A DNA stretch of 26,683 nt from an uncultured Clostridia bacterium (GCA_910587735.1 CAJUNT010000028.1:1-26683), one strand, 5' to 3'. Positions 1-7,768 are shown, counted from the stretch's first letter. A program made the numbers and translations. The notes: a model not told the origin generated them from the sequence alone.

Positions 1-84
1 TGGTGTTGTTTCGCCTTCTGCTGGTGTTGTTTCACCTTCTGCTGGTGTTGTTTCACCTTCTGCTGGTGTTGTTTCATCTTCTGG
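1..84 (-). repeat. 21-bp in-frame tandem repeat coding for ETTPAEG
   Basis: The unit TGGTGTTGTTTCACCTTCTGC occurs at 1-21 (one G for A), 22-42, 43-63, and with two differences at 64-84. Its length keeps the reading frame, so it encodes the acidic proline/threonine-rich linker of the stalk protein. The array runs off the left edge, so the copy number is unknown. Confidence 0.9.
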
Positions 85-519
85 AGCAACTGGATTTGTT
101 ACAATTTCAGATAATGCAACTACTTTATCTGTGCCATTCCATTCTACATTTAAGCCAAATTGTTCACCAATAAATTTTACTGGTACAAAAGTTCTGTTTT
201 CAACAATTTTAGCTGCTACATCTAATTCCATAGCCTGTCCATTTACAATAGCTTGTTTACTGTTAATTGTTAAAACAACTGTTTTATCACCTTTTGTAGC
301 TGTTACAGTTTTTGCTGCTGCGTCCCATTCTACAGATGCATCTAAAGTATCCATAATTGCACGCATAGGCACTAATGTAATACCTTGCTCAATAAAAGGC
401 TGTGCATCAAATGTAATTGCTGTTCCATTCATTGTTACAGATAAATCTGCTGCCTGTACGGAAACAGTACCTACTACTAATACCATACCTAATGTCATTG
501 CTGCTAAAAATCTTTTCAT
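1..519 (-). CDS. Secreted stalk-domain protein (copper amine oxidase N-terminal-like), C-terminus cut by window edge
   Basis: Reading the minus strand from the ATG at 519 gives 173 codons with no stop before base 1, so the gene continues beyond the window. An AGGAGG site lies about ten bases upstream. The first 22 or so residues (MKRFLAAMTLGMVLVVGT...VQA) form a signal peptide, so the protein is exported. Residues about 25-138 form a stalk domain of the copper-amine-oxidase N-terminal type, with paired 'LVPMRAIMDTLDASVEW' and 'FVPVKFIGEQFGLNVEW' halves. A low-complexity linker of ETTPAEG heptads follows, typical of a spacer that lifts a domain off the wall. The C-terminal domain, and with it the function, is out of view. 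The next upstream gene encodes a second stalk protein with a very similar N-terminal half, so the two are probably a tandem duplication. The family has no proven enzymatic role; a surface or wall-associated role is inferred. Confidence 0.9.
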   Translation of the reverse strand, partial: MKRFLAAMTLGMVLVVGTVSVQAADLSVTMNGTAITFDAQPFIEQGITLVPMRAIMDTLDASVEWDAAAKTVTATKGDKTVVLTINSKQAIVNGQAMELDVAAKIVENRTFVPVKFIGEQFGLNVEWNGTDKVVALSEIVTNPVAPEDETTPAEGETTPAEGETTPAEGETTP

Positions 520-573
520 TTTGTTTCTTCCTCCTCATGTATGTAATTTCTTACCCTTAATAGGCTCTAAAAC

Positions 574-602
574 ATTATAACTTGTTTTTTTCATAAAGTC
601 TA
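574..602 (-). promoter_or_regulatory. Candidate sigma-A promoter for the stalk protein at 1-519
   Basis: On the minus strand a TAGACT -35-like box (602-597) is followed after 17 bases by a perfect TATAAT -10 box (579-574). The start codon is about 55 bases downstream. The -35 box matches four of six consensus bases. This would let the gene be transcribed separately from the neighbouring stalk gene. Confidence 0.5.
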
Positions 603-620
603 TAACTATATATTGGTTTT

Positions 621-1517
621 TTATTTTATTGTTTGTAAAGCATTTTTTAAAGAAGAAATATATTTATCATATAACTCTTGTTCTCCTGTAATAGCACAAA
701 CAAAATAATGACTTTCTGTTTCAGCATATACAAAAAATGCTTTTGATACAATATCATTTTCTTCCACTATAATTTCGTCTGCTCCCACTACATTCATATT
801 ACTTAATGTAATATTTTGTTCTGTTACTTTACCCATAGCATATACTGCATAGTAAGCACTTTCTTTATTAAATTTTGCAAATTCTTGTGCTGTTTGTATA
901 CCAGATAATTTTAACTCTTGTTTATCAAAATTAGAAACCAATACAGAAAGTTCTCCTTCAGTAGAATCTGCAATAATGGTGTTTTCTAAATCTGAATATT
1001 CTTCTTTCCAATTTTCTCCAGGCAATGTAATACTATAATTTTCATTTTTACTTGTATATTGTGTTGTTGCAACTTTTTTTGGTATTTCTGCTTTTTCTGT
1101 TAAAGCAATGGTTTTTGTTTCTTTATCCCAAACTACATTTAAGCCTAATTGTTCTCCTACAAAACGTAATGGCACAAAAACACGTCCATTTACTACTTTT
1201 GCAGGCATATCTAACAATATATCTTCTCCATTTTTTTCTGCAACGGTTCCTCCTGCTGGAATTTCTAATATATCCTGTCCTCTTTTAATTGTGGCAACTT
1301 TAGAAGAAGGCGACCAAAGTACTTCTGCACCCATTTTTTCAGCAATCGCCCTCATAGGAATCATTGTTGTACCATTTTCTAAAAATGGTGCTGTGTCAAA
1401 AGAAATGGTATTTCCTTCATAATTTACTGTAATGCTATCTTCAGCATACACAGGTACAATACTGATTGCAGATATACATGAAATACACAATGCTATTGTG
1501 GCTAAAAATTTTTTCAT
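621..1517 (-). CDS. Secreted stalk-domain protein with C-terminal PsbP-like domain
   Basis: The protein has 298 residues. The frame is open to 1574, but the ATG at 1517 is chosen because AAAGGAGG lies 11 bases upstream and the protein then starts with a clean signal peptide (MKKFLATIAL...PVYA, cut near residue 25). Residues about 27-137 are a stalk domain of the copper-amine-oxidase N-terminal type ('TMIPMRAIAEKMGAEVLW', 'VFVPLRFVGEQLGLNVVW'). Residues about 155-298 form a second domain ('NYSITLPGENWKEEYSD', 'ELSVLVSNF', a C-terminal 'ISSLKNAL' helix) resembling the small PsbP/Mog1-like domains of exported Clostridia proteins. That second assignment is by pattern only. No copper ligands or catalytic residues are recognised. 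It lies directly upstream of a paralogous stalk gene. Confidence 0.85.
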   Translation of the reverse strand: MKKFLATIALCISCISAISIVPVYAEDSITVNYEGNTISFDTAPFLENGTTMIPMRAIAEKMGAEVLWSPSSKVATIKRGQDILEIPAGGTVAEKNGEDILLDMPAKVVNGRVFVPLRFVGEQLGLNVVWDKETKTIALTEKAEIPKKVATTQYTSKNENYSITLPGENWKEEYSDLENTIIADSTEGELSVLVSNFDKQELKLSGIQTAQEFAKFNKESAYYAVYAMGKVTEQNITLSNMNVVGADEIIVEENDIVSKAFFVYAETESHYFVCAITGEQELYDKYISSLKNALQTIK

Positions 1518-1545
1518 AATATAAGAAACCTCCTTTATGTTATAT

Positions 1546-1568
1546 GAAACAATTGCCCCTATTGTTTC
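1546..1568. repeat. Perfect 8-bp inverted repeat in the leader of the stalk gene
   Basis: GAAACAAT (1546-1553) and ATTGTTTC (1561-1568) are perfect inverted copies around a 7-base G/C-rich centre. The element lies between the candidate promoter and the ribosome site of the 621-1517 gene. It could be an operator or a 5'-UTR hairpin. Confidence 0.6.
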
Positions 1569-1597
1569 CCCCAATATTTAAAAATTTTATTGCCCAA

Positions 1598-1625
1598 AAT
1601 ATATATCTTAAAGTCTTTCATACAA
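1598..1625 (-). promoter_or_regulatory. Candidate promoter for the stalk protein at 621-1517
   Basis: TTGTAT (1625-1620), a 16-base spacer and TATATT (1603-1598) on the minus strand. It sits just downstream of the dfrA stop. No terminator hairpin is visible after dfrA, so read-through is also possible. Confidence 0.4.
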
Positions 1626-1632
1626 AAATTTA

Positions 1633-2157
1633 TTATACAATTTTTTGTTTCACTGCATTTTGCTGATATTGCTGGTTTTCATATGTCAAATAAGCATATT
1701 TTATACCATTTTCCTCCTGAATTGGTTGTTGCTCTATCAGTTTCCAATGATAATCTTTATCTAAATTTTTAAAATAGGTATCTGCAACAAATGTTTGATA
1801 TATTTTTGTAACGTAAGCTCTTTCACAGTACTGTAAAAACTGTTGATAAATACTTGCACCTCCTACTACAAAAACATATTTTTGTTTTTCCTTATGTATT
1901 GTTCTGAGTACTTCTTGCACATTATGACACACTTTCACTCCTTCACAAGTATACTCCTGACTGTGTGTCATGACAATATTAATTCTGTTAGGTAAAGGCT
2001 TTCCTTCTGGAAAAGATTCTAATGTTTTCCTACCCATAATAATAATATTGCCTGTTGTCATTTTACGAAATCGCTTTAAATCTGATGAAATTTTTGCCAA
2101 AAGCTGTCCATTATTTCCGATTCCCCAGTTTTCATCTACTGATACAATTAAGTCCAT
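1633..2157 (-). CDS. folA: Dihydrofolate reductase
   Basis: The 174-residue protein reduces 7,8-dihydrofolate to tetrahydrofolate with NADPH in the cytosol. Family marks in order: 'LIVSVDENWGIGNNGQLL' at the N-terminus; the active-site acid at Asp28 in 'SSDLKRF', aligning with E. coli Asp27; the NADPH-binding 'IIMGRKTLESFP' (about 38-50); and 'FVVGGASIYQQFL' (about 96-108). The usual Met20-loop 'LPW' is replaced by 'LLA', so the common tryptophan is absent. It lies 15 bases after thyA, with AGAGGTG six bases before its ATG, so the pair is co-transcribed. This makes sense because the thymidylate synthase reaction leaves dihydrofolate. Length is normal for the family (about 160-180). Confidence 0.95.
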   Translation of the reverse strand: MDLIVSVDENWGIGNNGQLLAKISSDLKRFRKMTTGNIIIMGRKTLESFPEGKPLPNRINIVMTHSQEYTCEGVKVCHNVQEVLRTIHKEKQKYVFVVGGASIYQQFLQYCERAYVTKIYQTFVADTYFKNLDKDYHWKLIEQQPIQEENGIKYAYLTYENQQYQQNAVKQKIV

Positions 2158-2172
2158 TTTTTCACCTCTTTA

Positions 2173-3003
2173 TTATATTGCAACAGGTATTTTACCTACT
2201 GATTTTCCATATTCATATTGCTCAACAATAAAATCTTCTACTTTAAAATCATAAAAATTTTTAATTTCTTTATTTAATGTTACTTTTGGTGCTTGTTTTG
2301 GCTCTCTTTGTAACAATTCTTTTACCAATGAAATATGTCTGTCATAAATATGCATATCTGAAATTACATGAATCAATTCTCCTGCCTCCAAGCCGCTTAC
2401 TTGAGCAAACATCATAAGTAAAGCAGAATATTGTACTACATTCCAATTATTTGCTACTAATGTATCTTGTGAACGCTGATTTAATATTGCATTTAATTTT
2501 TTCCCTGTTACATTAAATGTCATACTGTAAGCACAAGGATACAAATTCATTTCATGTAAATCACTAAAATTATAAATATTGGTCATAATTCTTCTGCTGT
2601 AAGGATTTTGTTTTAAATCATAAAGTACTCTATCCACTTGGTCAAATTCGCCTTCTTCATATTGATGTTTGATACCTAGTTGATAGCCATAAGCCTTTCC
2701 TATCGAACCATTTTGGTCTGCCCAGCTATCCCAAATATGACTATTCAAATCATTTACATTATTTGATTTTTTTTGCCATATCCATAATATTTCATCTATT
2801 GCCGCCTTCCAATTTGTATAGCGAAGTGTCATTAATGGAAATTCCTTTGATAAGTCATATCGATTGACAACACCAAAACACTTCATAGTATAGGCAGGTG
2901 TACCATCTTCCCAATGAGGACGCACTTTTTCATTTTCAGAGGAATAACCATTTTCCAATATATTTTTACAATTTTCTATAAATATGTCGTCTGCTTTACT
3001 CAT
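2173..3003 (-). CDS. thyA: Thymidylate synthase (ThyA type)
   Basis: The 276-residue enzyme makes dTMP from dUMP and methylene-tetrahydrofolate. The frame is open to 3084, but the ATG at 3003 fits: AAAGGG lies seven bases upstream, and the extra N-terminal residues are a Phe/Cys/Lys run from A-rich DNA. The fold is ThyA. The nucleophile is in 'NLYPCAYSMTF'. Dump-binding 'QRSQD' follows, then 'ISDMHIYDRHI', and the C-terminus is 'KIPVAI'. The phrases 'KSNNVNDLN', 'IGKAYGYQLG' and 'NPYSRR' resemble the ThyA subfamily of Bacillus subtilis and phage phi3T rather than E. coli ThyA. The common 'LPFN' stretch reads 'NNWN'. A terminator separates it from comF, so it needs its own promoter; only a weak candidate (TTGTTG, 18 bases, TATACA, near 3030-3060) is seen. 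Confidence 0.95.
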   Translation of the reverse strand: MSKADDIFIENCKNILENGYSSENEKVRPHWEDGTPAYTMKCFGVVNRYDLSKEFPLMTLRYTNWKAAIDEILWIWQKKSNNVNDLNSHIWDSWADQNGSIGKAYGYQLGIKHQYEEGEFDQVDRVLYDLKQNPYSRRIMTNIYNFSDLHEMNLYPCAYSMTFNVTGKKLNAILNQRSQDTLVANNWNVVQYSALLMMFAQVSGLEAGELIHVISDMHIYDRHISLVKELLQREPKQAPKVTLNKEIKNFYDFKVEDFIVEQYEYGKSVGKIPVAI

Positions 3004-3056
3004 ACAAGCACCCTTTCTTTTTTTAAAATGTATATTCATTCTACCATGACAACAAC

Positions 3057-3087
3057 AAAAAAAAAAGAAGTGTTTTTGACACACTCC
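3057..3087 (-). terminator. Intrinsic terminator after comF
   Basis: Minus-strand GGAGTGT (3087-3081), loop GTCAAAA and ACACTTC (3073-3067) form a 7-bp stem with one G-U pair, followed at once by ten T residues (3066-3057). It ends the recD2-comF transcript before thyA. Confidence 0.8.
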
Positions 3088-3159
3088 TTAAAAATTGATA
3101 ACAAATATTTCCATTTTTTGACATAACAAACAAAAATGTCAATCATATTGCTATCATTT

Positions 3160-3879
3160 TTATTCTCCTTCTGCTACACAAAGTGCAAAAAACAACACTT
3201 TTTTCGCACCATTATGATAAAGTATTTTAGCACATTCATTTACAGTTGTGCCAGTTGTAAAAATATCATCTATAAGCAATATTGTTTTTCCATCAATTTC
3301 CTGATTATTTTCCAGAGCAAATGCTCCTTTTAAATTTTGTTTTCTTTGCTCTGCATTTAAAGTATTTTGAGGTGTTGTATTACGTATTCTTTTTAAATTA
3401 TTTTTACTACATTGTTTATGGATTCTTTCCGCCAATACTTCTGCAAGTAATTCAGATTGATTAAATCCTCTTATTTTTTGCTTCTTTTCAAACATAGGAA
3501 CAGGAATAATTAATTCCACTTTTTCTTTCCATTCTGGATAATATGTTAGTAAATAATCTCCCATTATTTTGCCTAAAGGTATGGCATCTCTTTTAAAATA
3601 TCGAAATTTAAAATGAAATATAGTCTGTCTGATTGTTTGATAAGAGAATACAGCAATGCCTTTTTCAAATACAAAATTTGCTTTTTGACATCTATTGCAA
3701 TATTTTTCACTTGTATATACACTACAACCACATTTTTGACAGACATTTCCTTCTTTCCAATGTATTGTATTTTGGCAATGTTCACATAATATACTTTCAT
3801 CACCTATTTTCATAATTTTGCCACACAATATACAGCGAGGGGGATAAAACCATTGTAGAAACATATAGAATAAACGCAT
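3160..3879 (-). CDS. comF: ComF-family phosphoribosyltransferase-like competence protein
   Basis: The 239-residue protein has the full ComF/ComFC plan. An N-terminal zinc-ribbon region carries CxxC pairs at Cys16/19, 32/35, 47/50 and 61/64. A type-I phosphoribosyltransferase fold follows, with 'IIPVPMF' (about 124-130), 'RGFNQSELLAE' (137-147) and the PRPP loop 'LLIDDIFTTGTT' (201-212). In naturally competent bacteria the family is needed for uptake of transforming DNA. No phosphoribosyltransferase substrate is firmly known, and the gene is widespread in bacteria not known to be competent. It starts at an ATG behind GAGGGTG and lies 40 bases after the recD2 stop, so the two are likely one transcript. 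Confidence 0.93.
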   Translation of the reverse strand: MRLFYMFLQWFYPPRCILCGKIMKIGDESILCEHCQNTIHWKEGNVCQKCGCSVYTSEKYCNRCQKANFVFEKGIAVFSYQTIRQTIFHFKFRYFKRDAIPLGKIMGDYLLTYYPEWKEKVELIIPVPMFEKKQKIRGFNQSELLAEVLAERIHKQCSKNNLKRIRNTTPQNTLNAEQRKQNLKGAFALENNQEIDGKTILLIDDIFTTGTTVNECAKILYHNGAKKVLFFALCVAEGE

Positions 3880-3919
3880 TTTAAATACACCCTCTCATAC
3901 TGATATCAGTAATCTATCA

Positions 3920-6157
3920 CTAATATTCCAAAAATTTATATAAATCCTGCAATCGACAGCACAAACTGGAATAACGATTGATTTCCCTATTATTTGCCAC
4001 CATAGCAGAAATTCTATCTTCTAATCCTACAAGTACAACTAATTTTTTTGCTCTGGTAACAGCTGTATAAAGCAAATTTCTAGTCATAAGCATAGGCGGA
4101 CCATTGTGTATAGGTATAATCACAACAGGATACTCACTACCTTGTGATTTGTGTATGGTAATAGCATAAGCAAGTTCCAATTCTTCTAACTGTGTAAAAT
4201 CATATTCTACACATTTTTCTTCCTCAAATGTCACTTGTAATGTTTCGTTTACCTCATCAATATATGTGATTCTGCCTTCATCTCCATTAAATACCCCTAC
4301 ACCCTCATCTGTTACTTTTCCCCAATGATTATACACTCTCCAAACAATATTATAATTGTTTTTAATCTGCATCACTTTGTCGCCTTCTCTAAATACAACA
4401 TTTCTAAATACCTTTTCTTTTTTATTTTCATCAGGAGGATTCAATGCCTGTTGTAATACTTCATTCAAATGATACACCCCTATAGGACTTTTGCGAATAG
4501 GTGTTAATATCTGTATATCATTGATACTGTCACAACACAAAAAATTAGGCAGGCGTCTAATTGCCAATTCCACAATCGTCTTTACAATATCTTCGCTATA
4601 TGCTCTTTTTACAAAAAAGAAATCTTTTTCTTTTTCATTTAATACAAGTGTTTGTCCTTGATTGATTCTATGAGCATTCATAATAATTGCACTTTCCTGT
4701 GCTTGTCTAAATATTTGATTTAACCTTACGATAGGCAGTTTTTGGCACATAATCAAATCTTTTAATACATTGCCAGCACCCACTGAGGGTAATTGGTCTA
4801 CATCTCCCACCAATATTAGTCTTGTTCCTATACTTACCGCTTTTAAAAAACTATGCATTAACGCAATATCTATCATAGATGATTCATCAATAATAATGAC
4901 ATCTGCATCAATAGGATTTTCTTCATTTTTATCAAATGTTTGTTTACGTTTATCTTCATTTACAAAATTGATGCCTAACATTCTGTGTATTGTCTGTGCT
5001 TCCATGCCTGTTGCTTCTGTCATTCTTTTTGCAGCTCTACCTGTTGGTGCAGCTAAAACAATATCATAGTTTTCTTCTTTTAATATTTGTATAATGGTGT
5101 TGATTGTTGTCGTTTTTCCTGTTCCAGGACCTCCCGTAATAATCAATACACCATTTGTCATAGCATCTATTACAGCCTGTTTTTGTTGTTCAGCCAGTGT
5201 CATACCTGTTTGCTCTTCTACCCTTTTAATAGCATTTTCTATATCTGCACTATTTTTTGATTCATAATCCTGAGATAATTCCAACAATTTTTTTGCCGTA
5301 GCAATTTCTGCATAATAAAAAGGTGCTAAATAAACATTATATTGTTCTTCTCTTTTTTCTAACCAAATTTGATTATCAATCTGCATTTGTTTTAAATACT
5401 GTTCTATATCAATCTGATAAAGCTGAAGTAATTCTTCTGTTTGCTGTGTAAGCAATGTGATAGGCAAATAAACGTGACCATTTCCTAACGCTTGATTTAG
5501 CACAAATTTTATACCTGCACAAATTCTATAAGGGCTATCAAATGGAATACCTGCCGCTGATGCCATTTTGTCCGCCATTTTAAAGCCAATACCAAAAATA
5601 TCATCTGCAATGCGATAAGGGTTATTTTTAATAATATCAAATGTTTTATCTTTATATCTTTTATATATTTTGGTAGCATAGGCTGGTGTTACGCCAAAAT
5701 CCTGCAAAAAAAGCATTGCTTTTCTTAATTCATGTTGCTCTTGAAACAATGCGTTTATCTTTTGTGCTTTTTCTAGTGTAATTCCTCTAATTTCTGCCAA
5801 TCTTTCTGGTTGCTCTTCTATTATTTGAAAACTATCTTCTCCAAATCTTTCTACAATTTTTTTTGCTGTTTTATGTCCAATTCCTTTTATTACACCAGAG
5901 GCAAGATATTTTATAATACCTTCTTCTGTTGTAGGAATGGTTTTTTCATAATTTTGTACTTGAAATTGTTTTCCATATGTTGCGTGTATCGTCCAATAGC
6001 CTGAAATCGCAACGCTTTCTCCTTCATGGATGTGAGGAACAACACCAACACAAGTAGTTTCTGTTTCTTCTTCCGAAACAGTAAAAACTGCATAACCTGT
6101 ATCTATATTTTGAAAAATAATATCTTCTACTGTGCCGTGTAATACTTCTTGTTCCAA
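3920..6157 (-). CDS. recD2: RecD2-type ATP-dependent 5'-3' DNA helicase
   Basis: The 745-residue superfamily-1B helicase has the long N-terminal extension that separates RecD2 from RecBCD-type RecD, including helix-hairpin-helix-like motifs ('GVIKGIGHKTAKKI', 'DIFGIGFKMADKMA'). Motor motifs follow: Walker A 'GGPGTGKTTT' (about 342), 'AAPTGRAAKRM', Walker B 'IIIDESSMID', 'LVGDVDQLPSVGAGN', 'LNQIFRQ' and, near the C-terminus, 'AITIHKSQGSEYPVVI' and 'LLYTAVTRAKK'. All look intact. RecD2 acts in replication-fork and mismatch or DNA-damage processing in Bacillota, without RecB or RecC. Start choice: GTG at 6163 has only one base between it and AGGAGG, whereas TTG at 6157 has seven, so TTG is preferred. 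It forms a unit with comF and is insulated from metK by a terminator. Confidence 0.95.
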   Translation of the reverse strand: MEQEVLHGTVEDIIFQNIDTGYAVFTVSEEETETTCVGVVPHIHEGESVAISGYWTIHATYGKQFQVQNYEKTIPTTEEGIIKYLASGVIKGIGHKTAKKIVERFGEDSFQIIEEQPERLAEIRGITLEKAQKINALFQEQHELRKAMLFLQDFGVTPAYATKIYKRYKDKTFDIIKNNPYRIADDIFGIGFKMADKMASAAGIPFDSPYRICAGIKFVLNQALGNGHVYLPITLLTQQTEELLQLYQIDIEQYLKQMQIDNQIWLEKREEQYNVYLAPFYYAEIATAKKLLELSQDYESKNSADIENAIKRVEEQTGMTLAEQQKQAVIDAMTNGVLIITGGPGTGKTTTINTIIQILKEENYDIVLAAPTGRAAKRMTEATGMEAQTIHRMLGINFVNEDKRKQTFDKNEENPIDADVIIIDESSMIDIALMHSFLKAVSIGTRLILVGDVDQLPSVGAGNVLKDLIMCQKLPIVRLNQIFRQAQESAIIMNAHRINQGQTLVLNEKEKDFFFVKRAYSEDIVKTIVELAIRRLPNFLCCDSINDIQILTPIRKSPIGVYHLNEVLQQALNPPDENKKEKVFRNVVFREGDKVMQIKNNYNIVWRVYNHWGKVTDEGVGVFNGDEGRITYIDEVNETLQVTFEEEKCVEYDFTQLEELELAYAITIHKSQGSEYPVVIIPIHNGPPMLMTRNLLYTAVTRAKKLVVLVGLEDRISAMVANNREINRYSSLCCRLQDLYKFLEY

Positions 6158-6163
6158 TTCCAC

Positions 6164-6170
6164 ACCTCCT
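6164..6170 (-). promoter_or_regulatory. Ribosome binding site that selects the TTG start of recD2
   Basis: AGGAGGT on the minus strand is followed by GTGGAATTG. The GTG is almost fused to the site, and the TTG is seven bases from AGGAGG, which is the usual distance. The site therefore argues for initiation at TTG (6157-6155). Confidence 0.65.
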
Positions 6171-6252
6171 AATGTATTATATTTTTATATAAAATGAAAT
6201 ATATTACTCAAATTGTTAAATATAGCATATCTTACATTGTATCATCTTTTTG

Positions 6253-6290
6253 AAAAAAAAACACCCCTGATTTAAAAAATCAAGGGTGTT
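6253..6290 (-). terminator. Intrinsic terminator after metK
   Basis: AACACCC (6290-6284 side) pairs with GGGTGTT (6266-6260 side), extended inward past one mismatch by TGATTT/AAATCA. On the minus strand the stem is followed by an unbroken T run (6261-6253). It lies about 70 bases past the metK stop. Confidence 0.9.
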
Positions 6291-6361
6291 TCAACAAAAA
6301 TTTTATCATTGTAGAACAAAATCAAAAATAAAGTTCCTCATTATTTTGAAAAAGAATATAA

Positions 6362-7543
6362 TTATTTTACAGCATTTTTAAATACATCTATTTTATCTGT
6401 TTTTTCCCAAGGCAAATCAATATCTGTTCTGCCAAAATGACCATAAGCCGCTGTTTGTTTATATATTGGACGACGCAAGTCAAATGTTTCTATAATTGCT
6501 GCTGGTCTTAAATCAAAATTATCTTGTATAATTTTTGTAATTTCTTCATCAGAAATTTTTGCTGTACCATATGTATTTACCAATATAGAAACAGGTTTTG
6601 CTACACCTATGGCATATGCTAATTGTACTTCACATTTTTTAGCAATACCGCTTGCTACAACATTTTTTGCAACATATCTAGCTGCATAGCACGCAGAACG
6701 GTCTACTTTTGTAGGGTCTTTTCCAGAAAAAGCACCACCACCATGTGCTGCATATCCACCATAAGTATCTACAATAATTTTTCTTCCTGTTAAACCACTG
6801 TCGCCCTGTGGACCACCAATTACAAAACGTCCTGTTGGATTGATATAATATTTTGTTTTTTCGTCAAGTAATTCTGCTGGTATGATTTTTTTAATAATAT
6901 GCTCTAATACATCATTATAAATTGTTTGCTGTTCTACATCTGGGCTATGCTGTGTAGAAATAACAACAGTATCCACCCTAACTGGTTTATCGTCTTCATA
7001 TTCTACTGTTACCTGAGATTTGCCGTCTGGACGTAAATATGGCAGTTTACCGCTTTTCCTTGCCTGTGTCAATGCAATTGTTAATTTATGAGCAAGAGAA
7101 ATAGGCATAGGCATTAATTCCTCTGTTTCATCACAAGCAAAACCAAACATCATACCCTGGTCGCCTGCTCCTGTGTCAAAACGACTGTCATCTTCTCCTT
7201 TTTTTGCTTCATATGCTTTGTCTACACCTAATGCAATATCTGGAGATTGTCCATGTATAGATGTAATAACAGAACAAGTTTCACTATCAAAACCAAATTT
7301 TGCTCTATTATATCCAATTTCACGCAATGTATCTCTAACTACTGATTCAATATCTACATAAGCACTTGTTGTAATTTCTCCCATAACAAATACAATACCT
7401 GTTGTAGTTGCTGTTTCACAAGCAACCCTTGCCATAGGGTCTTTTGTTAATATGGCATCTAATACGCCATCTGAAACTTGGTCACAAATTTTATCGGGAT
7501 GTCCCTCTGTTACAGATTCTGATGTGAATAATCTTCTACTCAT
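6362..7543 (-). CDS. metK: S-adenosylmethionine synthetase
   Basis: The 393-residue cytosolic enzyme joins methionine and ATP to make SAM, releasing phosphate and pyrophosphate. Signatures: 'TEGHPDKICDQVSD' (12-25), the hexapeptide-type 'GAGDQGMMFG' (125-134), and 'GGGAFSGKDPTKVDRS' with its phosphate-binding glycines and metal/ATP-binding Asp and Lys. The C-terminal 'GRTDIDLPWEK' is also typical. Length and motifs match the family with nothing missing. The ATG at 7543 has AGGAG seven bases upstream. Upstream lie a strong promoter, a SAM-I riboswitch and its terminator, so SAM itself should shut the gene down. It is a single-gene transcript, closed by the terminator at 6253-6290. Confidence 0.98.
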   Translation of the reverse strand: MSRRLFTSESVTEGHPDKICDQVSDGVLDAILTKDPMARVACETATTTGIVFVMGEITTSAYVDIESVVRDTLREIGYNRAKFGFDSETCSVITSIHGQSPDIALGVDKAYEAKKGEDDSRFDTGAGDQGMMFGFACDETEELMPMPISLAHKLTIALTQARKSGKLPYLRPDGKSQVTVEYEDDKPVRVDTVVISTQHSPDVEQQTIYNDVLEHIIKKIIPAELLDEKTKYYINPTGRFVIGGPQGDSGLTGRKIIVDTYGGYAAHGGGAFSGKDPTKVDRSACYAARYVAKNVVASGIAKKCEVQLAYAIGVAKPVSILVNTYGTAKISDEEITKIIQDNFDLRPAAIIETFDLRRPIYKQTAAYGHFGRTDIDLPWEKTDKIDVFKNAVK

Positions 7544-7619
7544 TATTTTGCTCCTCTCTTAAAACCATTTAAAATATAATTTGCACAAAAGTAAATATTT
7601 TTAAAAAGAGATTGGCAAC

Positions 7620-7644
7620 AAAAAAAAGCCTAAAGGGCTTTTTT
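7620..7644 (-). terminator. Riboswitch-controlled terminator in the metK leader
   Basis: On the minus strand AAAAAAGCC (7644-7636) pairs with GGCTTTTTT (7630-7622) around a 5-base loop, and the strand continues as T residues. It lies directly after the SAM-I aptamer and is the expected OFF structure when SAM is bound. Confidence 0.85.
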
Positions 7645-7650
7645 AATTCT

Positions 7651-7746
7651 CTCATCTTCCGCAATACTGCGGGGGAATTAGCACCGATACAAATATGCCG
7701 GTTGCTGGGTTTCACAGGGCCCTTTCCCTCAACCACTCTTGATAAG
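7651..7746 (-). ncRNA. SAM-I (S-box) riboswitch aptamer
   Basis: The minus strand opens with CTTATCAAGAG (from 7746), followed by GGTTGAGGGA, GGCCCTGTGAAACCC, CAGCAACC, a variable hairpin and the closing GATGAG (7656-7651). CTTATC pairs with GATGAG to form P1. These are the hallmark conserved blocks of the S-box family: the AAGAG bulge, the GAGGGA, the GGCCC/GAAACCC segment and the GCAACC junction. It lies between the metK promoter and terminator, so SAM binding should stabilise P1 and allow termination before metK. Confidence 0.96.
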
Positions 7747-7768
7747 CCTTATTTACTTTATTATAATA

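Noticed and set aside
1..84. Short tandem repeats as a possible CRISPR array
   Set aside because: The units touch each other with no unique spacers, keep a reading frame and encode a protein linker.
131..580. A 149-codon open frame on the plus strand
   Set aside because: It lies antisense to the stalk protein whose signal peptide, domain and ribosome site are clear on the minus strand. The plus-strand translation is low-complexity with no domain or ribosome site.
2173..3003. thyA as evidence of a prophage, because it resembles the phage phi3T form
   Set aside because: No phage genes, integrase or attachment repeats are nearby, the gene pairs with dfrA as in chromosomes, and its base use looks like its neighbours.
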